Positions 1-5,224 of a stretch of 15,013 bases of DNA are shown here, in pieces. Source of the stretch: 2-02-FULL-48-14 sp041645035 (GTDB lineage: Bacteria; Patescibacteriota; Gracilibacteria; UBA1369; 2-02-FULL-48-14); the NCBI GenBank assembly GCA_041645035.1, contig JBAZQU010000026.1, positions 1 through 15,013 of the forward strand. Reading direction: 5' to 3'. Numbering within the stretch: position 1 is the stretch's first letter; every line of letters starts with the position of its first letter. The notes beneath the pieces were generated by a model. The model made no database searches. It had not been told where the DNA came from and saw nothing but the letters and a program-made list of their open reading frames with translations. The position numbers and the translations under genes were made by a program.

Positions 1-74
1 TGGCTGGGGATGAGGGATTCGAACCCCCGATGGCGGGACCAGAACCCGCTGCCTTACCACTTGGCTAATCCCCA
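1..74 (-). tRNA. tRNA-Gln (anticodon CUG)
   Basis: The reverse complement folds as a full cloverleaf. The acceptor stem TGGGGAT pairs with ATCCCCA, followed by discriminator G and an encoded CCA. The T arm carries GGTTCGAATCC. The anticodon stem GCGGG/CCCGC encloses the loop TTCTGGT, giving anticodon CTG, which reads CAG (Gln). The acceptor end closely resembles bacterial tRNA-Gln. An inverted repeat, CTGTGAAC (78-85) with GTTCACAG (100-107), lies just upstream. No good -35/-10 pair is obvious there. Confidence 0.96.
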
Positions 75-77
75 ATA

Positions 78-121
78 CTGTGAACAGGACAACATCCTAG
101 TTCACAGCCTTTAAAAAGGCT
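78..121. repeat. Paired inverted repeats between toxin gene and tRNA-Gln
   Basis: CTGTGAAC (78-85) and GTTCACAG (100-107) form a perfect 8-bp inverted repeat with a 14-nt loop. An adjoining palindrome, AGCCTTTAAAAAGGCT (106-121), shares two bases with it. The second could act as a weak terminator for the toxin operon or as a processing signal in front of tRNA-Gln. Neither is followed by a convincing T-run, so the role is open. Confidence 0.45.
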
Positions 122-152
122 AACGGAAGCATACAAAAAAGCACCCTGGAGA

Positions 153-404
153 TCAATAGACTCCTTGACGGTGACCTATCTTTACGACATGAATCAACAA
201 CTGATCATTGTGAATTTCATAAAGAATTCTATAAGGCCAAACTCGGTAAGACCAGATCCCCTTCCACTCACCTTCTAAGGGCTTCCCACAAAAAGGGTCC
301 TGACGAATAATGATAAAAGCTGCGAGAATTCGCGACCTATAACGAGGATCAACTTTTTTTAGGTCTTTTTGAGCTTTTTTTAGAATGATGAGCTGGTATT
401 TCAT
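153..404 (-). CDS. RelE/ParE-family mRNA interferase toxin
   Basis: Predicted 83-residue toxin of the RelE/ParE superfamily, a fold whose RelE-type members cleave mRNA at the ribosome. The N-terminal strand MKYQLIILKKAQKDLKK is followed by a helical hairpin, then GKPLEGEWKGIWSYRVWPYRILYEI and a C-terminal KIGHRQGVY, the usual RelE pattern of basic/aromatic strands ending in HR..VY. I start it at the ATG at 404 because the fold begins there; an in-frame ATG at 428 would add eight residues. The gene overlaps the 3' end of the antitoxin gene by 56 nt, so the pair is translationally linked and cotranscribed. The family is clear; the exact subfamily (RelE or YoeB-like) is not. Confidence 0.88.
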   Translation of the reverse strand: MKYQLIILKKAQKDLKKVDPRYRSRILAAFIIIRQDPFCGKPLEGEWKGIWSYRVWPYRILYEIHNDQLLIHVVKIGHRQGVY

Positions 405-678
405 ATCCTTCTTGGGCAAGTAATGCATCTAAAGTAACATAATCACCTTTTTTAAAATCTTTGTGTGCCTCCTCAATTTCTTCTTTTAAATTGGGAAAAT
501 CTTTCATGACTTCAAGGGTTTCCATCCAAGATTCAAACTCTTCTACACCCATGACAACCATTTTGGGTTTCCCTTTTTCGGTCAAAGTATAATAGGTGTT
601 GGGTTTTTGAACTTCATCCGCTATATCAAAGATTTTTTTCCTTGCTTCCGAAATGGATAAAGTGGTTTTAGCGTTCAT
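349..678 (-). CDS. Phd/YefM-family antitoxin
   Basis: Predicted 109-residue antitoxin. The N-terminal part has the Phd/YefM pattern: SISEARKKIFDIADEV, then YYTLTEKGKPKMVVMGVEEFESW, where an extended 'x-(R/K)-G-K-P-x-x-V' strand precedes a helix. In this family that domain binds operator DNA. The C-terminal acidic helix around residues 60-80 (LKEEIEEAHKDF) would be the toxin-neutralising arm. The last 11 residues are unusually lysine-rich (SKKSSKRPKKS). Its coding region overlaps the RelE-like toxin gene. A promoter with palindromic operators lies directly upstream, as expected for autoregulation. Confidence 0.88.
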   Translation of the reverse strand: MNAKTTLSISEARKKIFDIADEVQKPNTYYTLTEKGKPKMVVMGVEEFESWMETLEVMKDFPNLKEEIEEAHKDFKKGDYVTLDALLAQEGYEIPAHHSKKSSKRPKKS

Positions 679-682
679 GAAT

Positions 683-731
683 ATGTGTTAGAACACATGT
701 ACATGTTAATGTACATCCACAAGCAAGTCAA
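683..731 (-). promoter_or_regulatory. Promoter and palindromic operator of the Phd-RelE operon
   Basis: On the minus strand a -35 TTGACT (731-726) and a -10-like TAACAT (708-703) are separated by 17 nt, about 25 nt upstream of the antitoxin start. Two palindromes cover this area. ATGTACAT occurs twice (697-704 and 709-716), itself palindromic and separated by 4 nt; ATGTGTT and AACACAT (683-689, 692-698) form a second inverted repeat. Operators over the -10 and start site fit repression by the antitoxin/toxin complex. Confidence 0.65.
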
Positions 732-739
732 CCTAAAGA

Positions 740-1321
740 TCACGCGGAATGCGCAGCAATGACCGATTCGGTGTCCGCAATCAATTTTGGGATCTCCCCT
801 TCCGCGCTCACAATCACTTGATCACATTCTTTAGCCCACTCCATTTCTTTCATAAAACTAACACGACGGCGATCGAGTTCTTCCTGCGGCAAAGTACTGC
901 GTTTCAAGATGCGGCGTTGCAAAGTTTCCCACCCGTCCACCGTTAAAAAAATGGAAGTAAGGTTTTCTTTTGGAATAATTTCTCGAATGGAACGGAGTCC
1001 CTGCACGTCCACTTCACGAATCACGGTTTTGCCTTCGCGCATCGGCTGTAAAATTTCCTCTTTCAAAGTGCCATAATAATTTTCACCGTGCACCACCGCC
1101 CATTCCAAAAATTCATCCGCCTCCATGCGGCGCTGAAATTCTTCTTTGTCCACGAAGTAGTACACTTCACCGTCCTTTTCACCGGGTCGCGCCAGCCGTG
1201 TGGTGCAAGAAACGGGAAATACAAAATCCGGATGATTTTCTTGAAGTGCCTGCAGCACGGTCCCTTTGCCGGAGCCGGATGGACCTAAGATGAGGAATAG
1301 ATGGCCGGAGAGTGATTCCAT
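740..1321 (-). CDS. gmk: Guanylate kinase
   Basis: Guanylate kinase phosphorylates GMP to GDP with ATP, an essential step of cytosolic GTP/dGTP supply. At 193 residues it is close to the usual bacterial length of about 205. Visible motifs are the P-loop GPSGSGKGT (residues 13-21), the GMP-binding segment SCTTRLARPGEKDGEVYYFV (38-57), WAVVHGENYYGT (74-85), EVDVQG (103-108) and the lid arginines in LQRRILKR (134-141). The ATG at 1321 is supported by the P-loop position. It has no Shine-Dalgarno; instead a -10 box TACACT ends 7 nt upstream, suggesting a leaderless mRNA. It is encoded singly, divergent from the structured-RNA locus. Confidence 0.97.
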   Translation of the reverse strand: MESLSGHLFLILGPSGSGKGTVLQALQENHPDFVFPVSCTTRLARPGEKDGEVYYFVDKEEFQRRMEADEFLEWAVVHGENYYGTLKEEILQPMREGKTVIREVDVQGLRSIREIIPKENLTSIFLTVDGWETLQRRILKRSTLPQEELDRRRVSFMKEMEWAKECDQVIVSAEGEIPKLIADTESVIAAHSA

Positions 1322-1328
1322 GCCCTGT

Positions 1329-1358
1329 AGTGTAGAGGTTTTGGGGCCTTTTATTCAA
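1329..1358 (-). promoter_or_regulatory. gmk promoter (leaderless type)
   Basis: On the minus strand TTGAAT (1358-1353) and TACACT (1334-1329) are separated by 18 nt. The expected transcription start coincides with the A of the gmk ATG at 1321. Confidence 0.6.
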
Positions 1359-1371
1359 GGCGCTTTTGTGC

Positions 1372-1377
1372 TATACT
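1372..1377 (+). promoter_or_regulatory. -10 box of the structured-RNA locus
   Basis: TATACT at 1372-1377 matches the -10 consensus well and is identical to the -10 of the tRNA-Asn promoter at 3939. No strong -35 is visible. Predicted transcription start is near 1384, divergent from gmk. Confidence 0.5.
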
Positions 1378-1383
1378 ATCAAG

Positions 1384-1726
1384 ATTTGTTCTTTGACATA
1401 TTCGGAGCCGATAGAGATGGCCGCTGATCCCGCCCTAGACTATGCGATGGATCAACCGCCATCCCTCTTTGCTCCCGGGCACGCAAGTGCTCCAACAAAA
1501 TAGATCCACGCCAGTGGTTCCAAAAACAAAAACAAAAGGAGCTCACGAGGAATTGGTCTTAAAGACTCCTCTCCCTGAATGCTAAAAACATTCAACGGAG
1601 CAGTAGAAGTCCTTAATCCAATTATGCAAAAGCGCGGTCCACACCTCTGTAAGCCTTTAGTGCCACACGTGTCCCTTGAACCGCGCTTTTGATTACTCGA
1701 CGAAATCGAGCTTGTTTTTGTTTTTT
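1384..1726 (+). ncRNA. Candidate structured noncoding RNA, unidentified, about 340 nt
   Basis: This stretch has no convincing protein on either strand but a dense series of complementary segments in plus-strand order. (a) GATGGCCGCTGATCC (1416-1430) pairs with GGATCAACCGCCATC (1449-1463), 13 of 15 positions with two symmetric mismatches; AGA/TCT and GGAGC (1404-1408)/GCTCC (1471-1475) extend it. (b) GGGCAC-GCAA-GTGCTC (1477-1492), a GNRA-tetraloop hairpin with one G-U pair. (c) CCAC/GTGG (1506-1517). (d) GAGGA/TCCTC with GTC/GAC (1547-1571). (e) TGAATG/CATTCA (1576-1594). (f) CAAAAGCGCGGT (1627-1638) with ACCGCGCTTTTG (1680-1691), 12 perfect pairs. (g) a terminator hairpin. AATTGG (1551-1556) and CCAATT (1618-1623) could make a longer-range pair competing with (d). 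I found no hallmark of tmRNA, RNase P RNA or SRP RNA. The T-run sets the strand. Confidence 0.6.
1696..1726 (+). terminator. Rho-independent terminator of the structured-RNA locus
   Basis: CTCGA (1696-1700) pairs with TCGAG (1706-1710) around the loop CGAAA. It is followed by a T-rich tract with runs of five and six T (1715-1726). Confidence 0.6.
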
Positions 1727-1873
1727 CAGGTTGAGATCCACTCTTAAGAGTTAATTCTAATCTGTTATTTTGCTCGAAAGCATTCGTTTCCCTAAGTTCA
1801 TGAACATAAGCTTCCAGTCCTAATTGGGTCATACCTTCAACTCTCTCTATCCTCTTGGAAAGCACACACGGCT

Positions 1874-1972
1874 CTAATATGCCTTGGCCTTTTGATACTG
1901 CTTCAAAAGATTCCGATCCTCTAGATAAGGTAAAATCCAGTGTTTTTCTAAAATTCTGAGTATCTTTGACAT
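1874..1972 (-). pseudogene. Truncated RelE-like toxin fragment (32 codons)
   Basis: An ATG at 1972, 3 nt after the antitoxin stop, opens a frame reading MSKILRILEKHWILPYLEDR and then NLLKQYQKAKAY before TAG at 1874. The helix-rich start, with a short basic '..LLKQYQKAK..' segment, looks like the N-terminus of small RelE/HigB-type toxins that normally run to about 80-90 residues. The expected C-terminal strands are absent: the other frames downstream show no continuation, and the region beyond about 1740 belongs to the RNA locus. I read it as the 5' remnant of a toxin whose 3' part was lost. The family assignment is tentative. Confidence 0.45.
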
Positions 1973-1975
1973 ACC

Positions 1976-2104
1976 TCAAATATTTAACAATTCTTTTTTT
2001 GGAGTTCTTTTAGCCTCTTCTGCCATTTTTACAAGCTCAGGAGTCACCTCATCTTCGGGCATCTCAATTAAATCAGTTACCGATACGCATTGATCTTTAA
2101 TCAT
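1976..2104 (-). CDS. Short antitoxin-like protein (42 aa)
   Basis: Small frame starting at the ATG at 2104, 35 nt downstream of ssb and on the same strand. The protein begins MIKDQCVSVTDLIEMPEDEV and ends TPELVKMAEEAKRTPKKELLNI. It is acidic in the middle, with a helix and a basic tail, and resembles the toxin-binding C-terminal portion of small antitoxins. The toxin-like frame starts 3 nt after its stop, the spacing typical of a toxin-antitoxin pair. There is no DNA-binding domain. It could be an intact minimal antitoxin or the remains of a longer one. Readthrough from ssb is the likely source of transcription. Confidence 0.5.
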   Translation of the reverse strand: MIKDQCVSVTDLIEMPEDEVTPELVKMAEEAKRTPKKELLNI

Positions 2105-2139
2105 AAATTTGTAGTTAAATTTACCACTAGCGTCAATGT

Positions 2140-2592
2140 TTAAAACGGCAAATCATCCAGCGTCACTTCTTCCGGTACGCCGGCCGGTTCTTCCTGCTGA
2201 GGACGAACGGCGGAAGATTGAGGCTCACGATCGTAAACCACTCCGCCTTCAGGTGCGCCGCTGCGATCAAGCAAGATTAAATTCTCCGCCACGATTTCGC
2301 TGCGATAACGCTTTACTCCATCCTCCCCGTCCCAGTCACGAGTTTGCATGCGTCCCTCCACATAAATTTTGCGACCTTTTTTAACGTAAGCCTGACAAAT
2401 TTCAGCCAGCTTGCCCCAAGCCACCACATTGTGAAATTCCGCCTTTTCTTGCTTCTGCCCCATCTTATCGGTCCAGCTTGAATTGGTCGCCACCGCAAAA
2501 GAAGCCACGGTTTGTCCGCCACTGGTTTGCCGAACTTCAGGATCACGCGTCACATTACCAATAATTTGCGCTCGATTGAGGGAGAAAGCCAT
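2140..2592 (-). CDS. ssb: Single-stranded DNA-binding protein
   Basis: SSB binds single-stranded DNA as a homotetramer during replication, recombination and repair. The 150-residue protein has the OB-fold signature at the N-terminus (SLNRAQIIGNVTRDPEVRQT), the core strands TVASFAVATNSSW and FHNVVAWGKLAEICQAYVKKG, and KIYVEGRMQTRDW, all at usual positions. A short Gly/Gln/Pro linker leads to the acidic C-terminal tip DDLPF, the motif that recruits partner proteins. Length is slightly below the roughly 165-180 of proteobacterial SSB because the linker is short. It has no Shine-Dalgarno. A short antitoxin-like gene follows 35 nt downstream on the same strand. Confidence 0.96.
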   Translation of the reverse strand: MAFSLNRAQIIGNVTRDPEVRQTSGGQTVASFAVATNSSWTDKMGQKQEKAEFHNVVAWGKLAEICQAYVKKGRKIYVEGRMQTRDWDGEDGVKRYRSEIVAENLILLDRSGAPEGGVVYDREPQSSAVRPQQEEPAGVPEEVTLDDLPF

Positions 2593-2675
2593 AAAGAGAA
2601 GTTAAGGGGTAGGTACAATTTAACGCTCCCATGGCTCATGGATCAATGGGAAAAGCTTCCACTAGAGAGGGATTG

Positions 2676-2714
2676 TGGTACTCTACCTTTTGCTTAGCCT
2701 CCGCTGCACTGCGG
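2676..2714 (+). promoter_or_regulatory. Possible promoter and leader hairpin of the methyltransferase gene
   Basis: TGGTACTCT (2676-2684) reads as an extended -10 (TGn plus TACTCT) with start near 2691. The short leader contains CCGC/GCGG (2701-2704, 2711-2714), a hairpin ending 6 nt before the ATG that could influence initiation. The -35 is weak. Confidence 0.35.
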
Positions 2715-2720
2715 CTTGAG

Positions 2721-3926
2721 ATGAAAAACATTTTAAAACAATACATCTACCAGACCGGCCACGGAAAAGGGCTGGCAAAAGCCGAAATTGAGGCGCTCGC
2801 CTCTCATCCGGGTGCGATTGTGGATGAAGTGGAAGACGGTTTCGTCGTGGAAGATTCTTTAGCGGCGCCTCGCGCAGACCTGCGTCGCATGGGAGGTATC
2901 GTGCGCATCACGGAAGTTTTGCAAAGCGGACCTGAAAACATGCCTCTGAATTTTGAACAATGGACCGCCCAAGCGCTTCAGAGCGAATTCAAAAGCTATA
3001 AAGGAAAGATGCGTTTTGGCCTCAGCATGCACCCCAAGAACGAAAAAGTGCTCAAGAGCATCCTCATCGGAGCAAAAAAAGCTGTAAAAGACCTGGGGAA
3101 TGTGCGCTTTGTGAACAAGGATTTCCAGAACCTTTCCTCGGTGCAAGCTTGGCACGAACATCTGCTCGAACCCGGCGCCGTGGAACTGCATCTGTTCAAG
3201 AGCGAGACCAAGTGGTACCTCAGCCGCACTCTGGCCATCCAAGATTTTGAATTTTATTCTCACCGCGACTACGACCGCCCCGCCAAGGACGCCAAAAACG
3301 GATTGTTCCCGCCCAAGCTCGCGCAAATTCTTATCAATATTGCCAATCCGGCGCCCGGCACTCCGGTTTTCGACCCGTTCTGCGGTAGCGGCACCGTGCT
3401 CCAAGAAGCTTGGCTCATGGACCATCCCGCCTACGGTTCCGATCTCGAAGCCGCCATAGTTCAGGATGCCGAAAACAATCTGAGATGGTTCCAGGAAGAG
3501 GCGCCTAAATTCAAGGCCCAACTCGAGGGCTTCCCCACACTTTTGGTGAAAGATGCCACCGAACTCACCGCTCGGGACCTGCCTACCGAACCTTTCACCA
3601 TTGTTTCCGAAACCACGCTCGGCCCTCGCCTCACCAAGCCCCTCACGCCGGACGAACGCGCCAAGGTTTACTTTGAACTCGAAACGCTCTATTTGGCCTT
3701 CTTCAAAAACCTGAAATCCGTGCTCCCCTTCCCTGTTACTATGGTTTTCACGGCGCCTTATCACCGCGAAGGAAATTTACGTCACTTCCTCCCCACGCTT
3801 CCTGAAATTCTCGCCACTTACGCCACCATTCTGCCCATGTCCGAACACGAACGTCCAAGCCTTTTTTACGAACGCAAAGACCAAATGGTCAGCCGCGAAA
3901 TTTGGAAACTTCGCTTTGCGATCTGA
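2721..3926 (+). CDS. TRM11-like SAM-dependent RNA methyltransferase
   Basis: Predicted 401-residue methyltransferase of the TRM11/UPF0020 group; members methylate a guanine N2 in tRNA or rRNA. Residues 1-170 form a divergent substrate-binding region, plausibly THUMP-like. DRPAKDAKNGLFPPKLAQI (185-203) is the typical lead-in to the Rossmann-fold domain. VFDPFCGSGTVLQEA (216-230) is SAM-binding motif I, with the acidic SDLEAA (240-245) as motif II. Where the family normally has an (N/D)PPY or related 'E-x-Y-L-G' catalytic loop, this protein has VSETTLGPRL (295-304), with Thr in place of the aromatic residue. I chose the ATG at 2721 because the 30 codons upstream look non-coding and a promoter fits there. 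The tRNA-Asn promoter overlaps its stop codon. Substrate unknown. Confidence 0.85.
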   Translation: MKNILKQYIYQTGHGKGLAKAEIEALASHPGAIVDEVEDGFVVEDSLAAPRADLRRMGGIVRITEVLQSGPENMPLNFEQWTAQALQSEFKSYKGKMRFGLSMHPKNEKVLKSILIGAKKAVKDLGNVRFVNKDFQNLSSVQAWHEHLLEPGAVELHLFKSETKWYLSRTLAIQDFEFYSHRDYDRPAKDAKNGLFPPKLAQILINIANPAPGTPVFDPFCGSGTVLQEAWLMDHPAYGSDLEAAIVQDAENNLRWFQEEAPKFKAQLEGFPTLLVKDATELTARDLPTEPFTIVSETTLGPRLTKPLTPDERAKVYFELETLYLAFFKNLKSVLPFPVTMVFTAPYHREGNLRHFLPTLPEILATYATILPMSEHERPSLFYERKDQMVSREIWKLRFAI

Positions 3927-3944
3927 AACCAAGTTCGCTATACT
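3916..3944 (+). promoter_or_regulatory. tRNA-Asn promoter
   Basis: TTGCGA (3916-3921), a 17-nt spacer and TATACT (3939-3944) make a near-consensus sigma-70-type promoter. It straddles the methyltransferase stop codon and lies about 64 nt upstream of tRNA-Asn, leaving a 5' leader to be removed by RNase P. Confidence 0.75.
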
Positions 3945-4007
3945 CCCTCTGCATTTTCGCAGTGGCACAGGCCGAGCAGAAGCGAGTGCCTACGGCCACA
4001 TCCATAT

Positions 4008-4082
4008 TCCCCTGTAGCTCAGTGGTAGAGCAAGCGACTGTTAATCGCTGGGTCGTTGGTTCGAATCCAACCGGGGGAGCCA
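4008..4082 (+). tRNA. tRNA-Asn (anticodon GUU)
   Basis: Acceptor stem TCCCCTG pairs with CGGGGGA, with discriminator G and an encoded CCA. The D arm reads AGCTCAGTGGTAGAGC. The anticodon stem AGCGA/TCGCT encloses CTGTTAA, so the anticodon is GTT (Asn). The T arm contains GGTTCGAATCC. A promoter lies upstream and a terminator downstream. Confidence 0.97.
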
Positions 4083-4100
4083 AATCATCTTGCTAATCCC

Positions 4101-4132
4101 CCTGCCCTTATCTAAAGTGATGGCAGGTTTTT
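4101..4132 (+). terminator. Terminator after tRNA-Asn
   Basis: CCTGCC (4101-4106) pairs with GGCAGG (4122-4127) and is followed by five T (4128-4132). A possible promoter for the next operon lies inside it: TTGCTA (4090-4095), 17 nt, TAAAGT (4113-4118). Confidence 0.65.
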
Positions 4133-4144
4133 AAGCTTACAGAC

Positions 4145-4330
4145 ATGCTTGGAAGAAAAGAAAGGTTTTTGAAAACTTTTGCCAATCTACCTTTGGGTGT
4201 AAGGAAGGAAATTGTGCTTATATTAGACGGGAAACCAATCTCATGGGATGTAGCCTTTATTGAAATTGATAACAGTACTAAAATAAGCACCACCGTATTA
4301 AAAAAATTGGAAAAACTCGGAATCATTTAA
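4145..4330 (+). CDS. Small protein of unknown function, first gene of protease operon
   Basis: A 61-residue protein I cannot assign to a family. It has a basic N-terminus (MLGRKERFLKTFANLPLGVR), a hydrophobic strand EIVLILDGKPISWDVAFIEI and a C-terminal helix TVLKKLEKLGII. This gives a compact alpha/beta pattern with a conserved-looking 'DGKPISWDV' turn. There is no signal peptide or membrane segment and no Shine-Dalgarno. It starts only 12 nt after the tRNA-Asn terminator and is followed by two same-strand genes with gaps of 13 and 3 nt, so it most likely belongs to one operon with the caspase-like protease, perhaps as an adaptor. The gene is probably real because of its tight operon spacing and protein-like composition; the function is inference. 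Confidence 0.6.
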   Translation: MLGRKERFLKTFANLPLGVRKEIVLILDGKPISWDVAFIEIDNSTKISTTVLKKLEKLGII

Positions 4331-4343
4331 AGTCACACAAACT

Positions 4344-4559
4344 ATGTCAAAAGTCGCAGATACATTAACAGACGAAGCCATCAGAAAACTGGTCACAGCC
4401 AGACTTTCCGTCTTATCTGAAGATACAATCGTATCCGTTGGCGGAGAAGGCAGTTTCTCCAGAGACGAACTAATAGAACATGTGGAAACTGGCGATAAAA
4501 TAGGCGAAAAAATAACTCAAATCGAAATGGAATGGCTACGGTCTTTTAAGCAGAGTTAA
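4344..4559 (+). CDS. Small acidic protein of unknown function, second gene of protease operon
   Basis: A 71-residue acidic protein I cannot assign. An N-terminal helix (TDEAIRKLVTARLSVLSEDT) is followed by a strand/turn, IVSVGGEGSFSRDELIEHVE, and a long C-terminal helix, KIGEKITQIEMEWLRSFKQS. The middle 'GSFSRDELIEHVETGDKIGEKI' looks like a folded unit rather than chance translation. Its stop lies 3 nt before the protease ATG, which argues for translational coupling and a joint role. By analogy with other caspase-like protease loci, which often carry small partner proteins, it may be an adaptor, inhibitor or chaperone. No hallmark shows which. Confidence 0.65.
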   Translation: MSKVADTLTDEAIRKLVTARLSVLSEDTIVSVGGEGSFSRDELIEHVETGDKIGEKITQIEMEWLRSFKQS

Positions 4560-4562
4560 AAC

Positions 4563-5204
4563 ATGAGTTTCTTAATCACTAGACCCAATTACGATCCAGC
4601 CACAAGATATCTACACGCTTGGAGCCAAGAGATCATTACTGTAGCCAAAAATAAAAAACTCCCTGTGTTTGACCTACACAACAAAAGTGCAAACAAAAAA
4701 GAACTAAGCAACAGAATACAAAAATTAAATCCCAAACTCGTAGTTCTAAACGGGCATGGTGATGACGACTTAATTACTGGACAAGACAACGAACCCCTAA
4801 TAGAAGCAGGTAAAAATGACGACTTACTACATAACCGTATAACGTATGCAGTATCTTGCAGATGTGGTAGAAAGTTGGGACCAAAAGTAGCACGAACAAA
4901 AGGTACTGCATTTATTGGTTATGACGACGACTTTGTCTTCTCTTCAGACAGAAAATTCTTATCTCGTCCTATGGAAGACAAAAGAGCAAAACCATTTATG
5001 GAAGCATCAAATCACGTAGCAATTTCACTACTGAAAGGACACTCTGCCAGTGAATCTTCCAAGCGTTCCAAAGAAATGTTTGAGACTAATTTCAAGTCCT
5101 TACTTTCCAGCGCAAGTAATCCAGATTCACTGCAAGATGCACGATTTTTGTGGTGGGACATGACTCACCAAGTATGCCTTGGGGAAATGGATGCAAGGAT
5201 GTGA
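4563..5204 (+). CDS. Caspase-fold cysteine protease (C25/CHAT-like, clan CD)
   Basis: A 213-residue cytosolic protein with the order of elements expected of the caspase-like fold. The first strand FLITRPNY (3-10) is followed by a helix (YLHAWSQEIITVAKN), a second strand, then KLVVLNGHGDDD, with the putative catalytic His65-Gly66 after a hydrophobic strand. About 30 residues later ITYAVSCRCGRKLG carries the putative nucleophile Cys99 (Cys101 is a second candidate), followed by TAFIGY. The His-Gly then Ser/Ala-Cys arrangement is the signature of gingipain-type C25 and CHAT proteases. The C-terminal third (GHSASESSKRSKEMF) is helical and may help bind the substrate. There is no signal peptide, so it acts inside the cell. 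Two small genes precede it and a Cys-rich zinc-ribbon gene follows, probably in the same transcript. Family is fairly confident; substrate and trigger unknown. Confidence 0.72.
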   Translation: MSFLITRPNYDPATRYLHAWSQEIITVAKNKKLPVFDLHNKSANKKELSNRIQKLNPKLVVLNGHGDDDLITGQDNEPLIEAGKNDDLLHNRITYAVSCRCGRKLGPKVARTKGTAFIGYDDDFVFSSDRKFLSRPMEDKRAKPFMEASNHVAISLLKGHSASESSKRSKEMFETNFKSLLSSASNPDSLQDARFLWWDMTHQVCLGEMDARM

Positions 5205-5224
5205 AATTTATAATTACTCCACCC

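Noticed and set aside
1417..1503. A 28-codon plus-strand frame beginning MAADPALDYAMDQPP
   Set aside because: It lies wholly within the 1404-1492 stems, has no Shine-Dalgarno, and ends without a recognisable domain. RNA pairing explains the sequence better.
1452..1979. A 175-codon minus-strand reading frame starting with TTG
   Set aside because: It runs antisense through the hairpins of the RNA locus, its composition is not protein-like, and it is out of frame with the better toxin-like start at 1972.
2859..3764. A 301-codon minus-strand frame antisense to the methyltransferase
   Set aside because: The plus strand encodes clear SAM-binding motifs. The antisense frame is a by-product of GC-rich codon use and has no recognisable domain.
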